A stretch of DNA of 64,000 nucleotides from Mugil cephalus (taxonomy: Eukaryota; Chordata; Actinopteri; Mugiliformes; Mugilidae): positions 18,448,001 to 18,512,000 of the forward strand of contig NC_061773.1 of the NCBI RefSeq assembly GCF_022458985.1, in the 5' to 3' direction. Made by a program: the position numbers and the translations under genes. Shown piece by piece: positions 57,666-64,000 of this stretch (positions are counted from its first letter, which is position 1; each line of letters begins with the position of its first letter). The notes under the pieces were generated by a model that saw only the letters and a program-made list of their open reading frames with translations, was not told the DNA's origin and did no database searches.

Positions 57666-60600
57666 CAATTTCAAGATAATCCAAAATAATAAGAATAAAT
57701 TTGAGACTCAAACAAACCCGTTACATATTTGGTTCTACAGATCATGGGCAACAATCCTAGCCACACAAGAACACAAGCTGTGAGCCCGACCAACTAATGA
57801 AGACAGTTGCTTCTCTGCCTGTGGCCGAAGGCAGAACCAATAGGAGTGCAATCACACAGTTGTAAAAGGGCTCGGCTGTTCCCATGCCATTTCATTCACA
57901 CCGTGAAAGGAACACTTATAGGTAGAATATAAAGGAAGTCCAATTACATCTCCATGACAACCGAAGGCTAAGACGTTAGATCAATGCAAGGTAGTCATTT
58001 AATAGTTCCCGCTGCAGTCTGTGGATTTCAGCTATGCTTTTTGTGACCTTAGACTGCAGCGATAATAGTCTTTCCCGACCGCACGAATGTGAATTTTATG
58101 AATGACAGACTCAATCTGTAGTTATCTATTGGGGATGAAAGTACTTTAATATAAAATAAGAATCCCAAGTAGTTTCTCATCACTTTATCATCTTATTGTG
58201 TATTTTAATCTAGATTTGACTGACACCCAGCACAGTGAAAAATGCAATACAGCAATTACAGCAACTTTAACACGGCAGTTAATGTCTTTGCTCGAAATAT
58301 TCTTTTAAATAATAATAATAATAATAATAAAGAAATAAGTAAGTTCTGTTTGAAATTTCTCATGAATAACCTGAGGCAAGTGAATGAGCCGGAAACCCAA
58401 CAGACGCTGTGTGTGTGAAGGCCTCAGTGGTATGACACCAGCAGTGGTAGACATGCAGAGAAATCTTTTCCTCTGACTTTCCTGCAAGGCATCCTGCTTC
58501 ACTAGCCGCTGCAGCGCTGGATAATGCTTGTCTGTCTGTCTCCAATCATGGCACATTAATACTGTTCCTGTGTCTTCAGAGGGAGGGGGTCAGGGCCGGC
58601 AGGAATACTGTGAATGCTTCTCTTCACAGGAGACTGAAGTAGGCCAAAGTCAGGGCCGCTAGGACTCTCGCTCCGAAACAGACCACAGATTATACATCCC
58701 CTGCGCCACATACAACAGCCACAATCCTCTGGACTTCCCTTTCTGAGGGATACTACTCCCCGCCGGTGCGGTTTGTGTTCCTGTTGGTTTCATTCATGAG
58801 CTGGTAAGTTGATGAAAAGATGAAGAGAAGCACTGGGATTACTGCTCTGGATAATCATAAGGGCAACAGTGACCGCTGCATCTGTTATTAAGTCGGTAAT
58901 GATGATTTGGTTCCGTACGACTGGAATAAAAAAACTCACTTGTTTCATTGAGTGAAAGCGGTGAGTCATAGGAGCTCTGCTGTGCGCCTGCTTCGTTGTG
59001 GGGTTTCTCACAGAGCATGCCAGGGGCCTCTCAAGCTTTCCCACATTGGACACAGAGAGGATGTGGAGGCGCAAAGCGTGGCCTCCCCACAAAAGCCACC
59101 GTGACCTTGAAGCGTGGTGTGGGGCCAAACGGGCAGCTCAAGGGCCACAGTGAAACCCGATTCAACTATTGCTCCTGCCCTTTGAAACCGAAACACCAAA
59201 ACGGATTTCATGCATGCTTTGCATGCATCTAAGGCTGGAAATTAGACCTCTATACATTTCCACCGCTAACCAAAACGTGTCTGCAGCACGATACAAAAAA
59301 CCCACTGAAACCGAGAGAGTTGGCACTGAATACCAACTGCAGATGCCTGCCTGTCTTTTATTCTTTTAGGAGGTCGTGTAATTTTTACCATTTTAGACTT
59401 GTTTTGTGGGTTCTTATACAGCGGACGGTGTTAAGAAATCATTTATTATGGTTACACTTTTTGAATAAGGCATAAGAACAACACGTCCGCTTAATAAATA
59501 GCATATTCAGATTCCGTTTCTTTCTTTTTTTTCTTCGTTGACCTGGTTTGGCCTTCCTGCAGCTCTTAGTCTTTGCACAGGCTCTGTTATAATGTAGCCG
59601 AATTGATGAAAAACATTGTTTTCCTACAGATTATTCACTATCTTTGTCAAGCACAGCAGTGCGGATAATGATCACAGCGCATAAACACTACCTTAAACTG
59701 AGGTCAAGCTGCTGCTGCTGATAAAATAATTATGTCCCAATCAATACTGACCACAGTAGTTAGTCTAGCTAACCCCATCTCCTGCCAGAGGTTATCACAT
59801 CTATTGGTGACACGTTAAGTATAAAAAAAAAAAAAAACAGTGCTCACTGCCACGCTACTATATTTATTTGATTATTGTGTAAGTGTTAGTTACACGCAAT
59901 CACCGTGGGTTGTATAATGCTTGATTTTATAAGGTTTTTAGATTGATCTGGTTGTAAATTTGTGAAGATTTAAACTGAAAAATGATGTAGGCTAAAATAT
60001 TCCATATGTACTTACTGACACATTACTCCAGGTTCTAAAATATTTCAAATGATTCGCCGCTACACGCAGAAGAAGCACTGCTCCACTTCCCTGCCACGTG
60101 AGGCTCTGTTAAAAACTGGAACCCAAAGTGACAGCTCTGATATATGAAGTGACCATCGTACTACGCTCACCCCCTCCTTTTCCTCTGACAGATAAGAAAC
60201 CCATCCAAGACGACAGGGCTCGACTTCAGAGAGACGTCTTCTCCAGAATCTCTTTTCTTCCAACGTCCATTTTAGGTGGCGCACCAAAAGACTTCTCGAG
60301 CTTACTTAATGCTCTTTGGACATTTTTTTTTTTTATTCACAGCAGGGCAAGAAAGGTCCTGCCGGCCCGCTCATGCCAAGGGCAAATATAAATATTTATA
60401 ACTCCAGCTCTCAACCGGTTTCAAATCTGACCAAAGTTTTGGCCTTGACTGCGAAGGCATTGTTTAAAAGAAGCACATCAAAGTTTTTCTGCCGGAGGAA
60501 AACCGGACTGAAAATGAAATAACCCAACATGACTGAACGTGACGCTTCGGTTTCTTTAGCAGAAACGTGAAAGTGGATTATGATGTCACCAAACGGAGAA

Positions 60601-61429
60601 TGGCGGCCACATTGTGAGACATGCTGTAAAACAATTTAACAATTTATTTATGTGGCTCTAGTTATGATACGGACTAGAGTAATCCTTTATATGGAAGGGT
60701 GTTAATAAGCAGAGGGTGCCAAACCCACTTGTTCTTCATCCACTGCTCCATTTAGTGCCATTATCCCACTTTATGGCTAAAAGCAAACAGTGTCCCACTA
60801 ACATAAACGCTAATGAGGGTACAGGGAGGTGGCAGCGGGATTTTGACTGAACTGGAACTGGGACACGAGTGTGTCTGTCACAGTTGTGACATAATCGCCT
60901 AATTCTACCGTAATCGCTTTGAGTAATCTTGAGAAATAAATGCCGTCCACTTCCATGAAAACATCTGGATGAAACCAACAGAAATATCACAATTCCGTCA
61001 CTATTTCCACCTCGTGTTCCACTATTTAAGGACAGAAATGATGGTCTCTCATTGCGGCCCTTCCTTCTACTTCAACAAGCTTAAATGTGTTTAAGAGGAG
61101 AATTAGTGCGAAAATAAAACTGTTCTAATATTTTATCCTTTTCAATGAGTATTTATCAACATAAAAATACAGGAATTTATCTGCAATTTGGTACATGTTG
61201 GTGTTAAGCCGGACGACAAAGTAGAGCTCAATTAAGTGGATTTAGAAGAAAGGGGCGTCTGTCTAATATTAGTCTTAAAAGACAAACAAAAAACATCCAC
61301 GGATCTAAAGTCCCACCAAATTTGCCAGTCTTTGAAAGACAGGTGCAAAAGGAGTTCCATCCTTGCAGCTGTCTATTTCGGAAACTTTCCGATTAATTCC
61401 TAAACATATTAACCGGCAGCGTCAAGCTT

Positions 61430-62107
61430 GGTTTATCCTCCCACAACGGGTCTATGCAGAGCCTACGTCATAGGTGCTAGGCCAGGGAAAGCATTTACAT
61501 CCGTGTTCTCGTGCGTCTGCATTGTGCTGTAATCACGCCACTTAACCGCTAGCCAGCGACTCAGCTGTATTAAAATTCTCTGCGTACTTCACACCGTTAT
61601 CCTTAATTTATGCTGCTGTGCTAAAGTGAAATGCAAACTGAAACGCGGATTTAGCTGACGTGCACCTCCCCAGAAATTTAAACTCGCTGCGGAGACGCTG
61701 AGCACAAGAGCTGTGATTGGTCCGCCTGGTAGTAATGTGTTTCTGCCTTAGCATTTCCAGCTTCTGCTTCTCCATCTCCGCAATTTTTTAAATTGGTTGT
61801 TTTGGACTAATAAAGAATCGGTAAAGTTAACTGAGGAGGTTTGGAGATACAGACATTTGTACGAATTTTGCAGAACTTTCGGCCACCATTGTTGAAGGTC
61901 GAGCAGTAAGCGGAAACAAAAACGAACCCAATTATCGAAAAAGACACAGCGCCCACTAGTGTTTGGGTGGAGTTCATACCAGATTGACGAGGCACAGGTC
62001 TAAATGTTTCACGTCAGCGGAGGATCCGTGTGTAAGGTCCTCACGTAGCCCTCCGCAGTAGTATAAATTACGCACTACTTTAACTAAAACCACTGCAACA
62101 CACACCA

Positions 62108-62138
<31 letters not shown>

Positions 62139-62390
62139 CAGAGAAGACTTCTGAGCAGATGGTGCGCAGGAAGCTTAAACATGGGGGAATTTTCAGGGCA
62201 TGTCCAGCTGCTGAGAGATGCAAACAAAGAAATGCAGTTTGCACCAATCAGAGTTGTTGCGATCGATTGTCGCCGCAACATGAAGTTATGTTTCCAGGTG
62301 AGCACACTCAAGGCTATGGCCCGGAGCTACGCTATGGCCTATGCCATACCATGACGCACAACCATAAATCTGGCTTAACGCAGCACATAC
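61430..62390. repeat. Dispersed repeat (copy B), TIR-MITE-like
   Basis: Full-length-looking partner of 57300-57665. Outer ends AAGCTTGGTTTAT (61425-61437) and, inverted, AAGCCAGATTTAT (62363-62375) look like degenerate inverted repeats, with a CGTAG/GCGTAGGC-rich subterminal region on both sides. A poly-A/(CA)n tract interrupts it at 62106-62140. Confidence 0.5.
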
Positions 62391-63380
62391 GCAAAAATGC
62401 AACAAGCATTCAAAAAAAAAAAAAAAATGCTGAAAATGCTGTTTGGCAGAGACAATTAAAGGGTTAATTGGAAATATTCCCATGCAAAGATGAAAAGAAC
62501 CTTGCGCATCACAAATACGTCTTGAATAATTTACACCTTCAAGTCCATAATATTCTTCATGGTTGTGGTGAACCAGAAACATCAATCATCCCACATCAAG
62601 AGGATGTAAAACAAAGATTTACTCAATCACTTGAAGGGATTACATAATTACCAGTCTGCATCTACAGAAGGAGAGAGCAAAGCCGAAGGACTCCGTGTGA
62701 AGAAAAAAAAAAGTCAATTTAAGAATTATTAGAGGTCACACGTGTTTATTTCCTGCATTGCGAGATAAATGTAATTAGGGTCTAAATGGCGTACCAAGCG
62801 TAGCTGCAATCAGGCTCCATAACGCTTCATAATCCTCTAAATGTAGCAGTGTTTATCCTGTCGCGGGGCTGAATTACAGTGCTCTGCCACACTAAAACAT
62901 GTAGGCCCACAGGTGGAAACAAAAATATACCTGCCCCACCCAGAGAGCCAACTCACAGCATTGTGTCAGAGCGCCGAAATTGTGAAATCTCGCAACGCTG
63001 AGGTAATATTTAAACACCCGCCATAGGAGCTGGATGCAAAGCTGCCACGAGGTAATAATCAAAGCTATACGCTTGTTTTTATTTTTGGAAACTGGGCCGA
63101 TCATGAAAAGTGCGGTGCGAGGATCACTCAAGCTCCTCCGCTTAAAAAACCCTTTCAGCTTCCCAAAGACGGAAATAACTCATTTTTTTTTCCTCTTAAA
63201 ATAGACCGAAGGAGATACGGACAGAGCGAGAGCGATGATAGCAGCTCTGCCTTTCTCTGTCATATGGCCAACGCGCGCACACACACACACTTTTTTTTTT
63301 CTTCCCCCTTTTTTCCAGAGCTTGAACTTGATGAGATGGTGTCAAAGATGGTTTGACAGTTTTGTTTTTTTTTTTGTTTT

Positions 63381-63679
63381 GGGGGGGGGGGGGGGACATG
63401 TTCGGGCCTGACAAACAGAGGTCACGGCGTAGGCCCCGGAAGGGTCGCAGCTGGAGTCCTGCACACCTCAGGCGACCCCGGCGTGCCGCTTAAGAGGCAC
63501 GCGAGCCGAGGTTCCGCCGTGCGCGTGCCGCCGTAAAATTCAGCGAATCGGACCGGACGTCGTCGCACACGTTACGGGGACATGTCTCAAGACATGACGA
63601 CGACCCGGGCTCCGTCGGGCCTCCCGCTCCATCAGCCTGAACAACTTTCAAACCCCCCCCCCCCCCCCCCCCCCCCCCC
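63381..63679. repeat. G15 run and C27 run flanking a CpG-rich segment
   Basis: Fifteen Gs at 63381-63395 and twenty-seven Cs at 63653-63679 on the same strand, 257 bases apart. Both lengths are unreliable in assemblies. Confidence 0.9.
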
Positions 63680-64000
63680 TTTCTTTGAGCGGCTAATCTC
63701 TGGCTCAAACCAAGAAGCAAATGTGATGTTTCTGCCGTATATATACTGCATATGATAGAAAAATATGACAAGTTGAGAAATCCAAACCACGGTTCTCAAA
63801 CCAAATTATGAAAAGAAAAAAGAAAAACTCAGCACCCACAAGGCTGAAAAAAATGGTATGCTTGGTTACACCCAACATTCAGAAAGAGGGGAGAATATTA
63901 ATCATTACAAAAACTTTGGGAGAGGTTGTAATGTTTGATCTCGGGAGCGCAGGAGGAGGAGGAAGAGGAGGAACACAAAGCAAAAGCCGCTGTGATTTGA

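Larger units (their letters stand above)
51942..64000. other. Upstream flank or 5' intron of ptpra; no coding exon seen
   Basis: About 12 kb without a recognised gene. It holds a long (GT)n run (54709-54775), an (AAT)n run (58308-58333), three repeat elements listed separately, and at the right end a locally CpG-rich stretch (about 63420-63640) between a G15 run and a C27 run. The CpG-rich stretch could be a promoter or first exon of ptpra, but nothing in the sequence proves it. Confidence 0.5.

Noticed and set aside
51942..64000. Search for a further gene upstream of ptpra
   Set aside because: Several frames of 60-120 codons exist on both strands but none has family motifs, consistent splice borders or conserved-looking codon use.

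Overview
The window is vertebrate nuclear DNA from a ray-finned (teleost) fish, probably a percomorph. It is AT-rich, full of microsatellites and DNA-transposon relics, and its genes are split by compact GT-AG introns. The teleost call rests on an 85-residue GnRH-II precursor of the usual fish layout, CD8 alpha and beta tails with the fish-type CxH motif, and Tc1- and hAT-type repeats common in fish. I reconstructed five genes exon by exon and checked that reading phases agree across every splice junction. One gene, cd8b, needs a single-base correction.

Layout. Positions 1-3.8 kb: the 3' end of a calpastatin gene (cast) on the + strand, with two possible C-terminal ends. Positions 4.6-6.3 kb: cd8a, minus strand. 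Positions 12.3-15.2 kb: cd8b, minus strand, upstream of cd8a in the same orientation, with an apparent frameshift in its Ig V exon. Positions 18.7-24.5 kb: a four-finger zinc-finger gene best described as zmat1-like, minus strand. Positions 25.4-26.5 kb: gnrh2, minus strand. Positions 33.5-51.9 kb: ptpra (receptor tyrosine phosphatase alpha), minus strand, with a long 3' UTR to about 30.1 kb. Positions 52-64 kb: no coding exon seen; probably the 5' intron or promoter flank of ptpra.

How the genes relate. cd8a and cd8b encode the two chains of the CD8 T-cell co-receptor, and their tandem arrangement is ancestral. ptpra followed by gnrh2 on the same strand reproduces the known vertebrate PTPRA-GNRH2 pairing; the proximity is syntenic, not a shared pathway. 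cast and zmat1 have no obvious functional link to their neighbours.

Hunt. I found no undescribed multi-gene system. The observations most worth a second look are: the cd8b frameshift; two mutually exclusive cast C-termini; two GC-AG introns; a ptpra splice donor built from a CA/TG microsatellite; a repeat-encoded threonine run in the ptpra ectodomain; an IRF/ETS/GATA motif cluster between cd8b and cd8a; a hAT-like element with a perfect 8-bp target duplication; and a pair of uncatalogued-looking MITE copies in ptpra intron 2 (numbering introns between coding exons). Family names come from recognition, not database searches.
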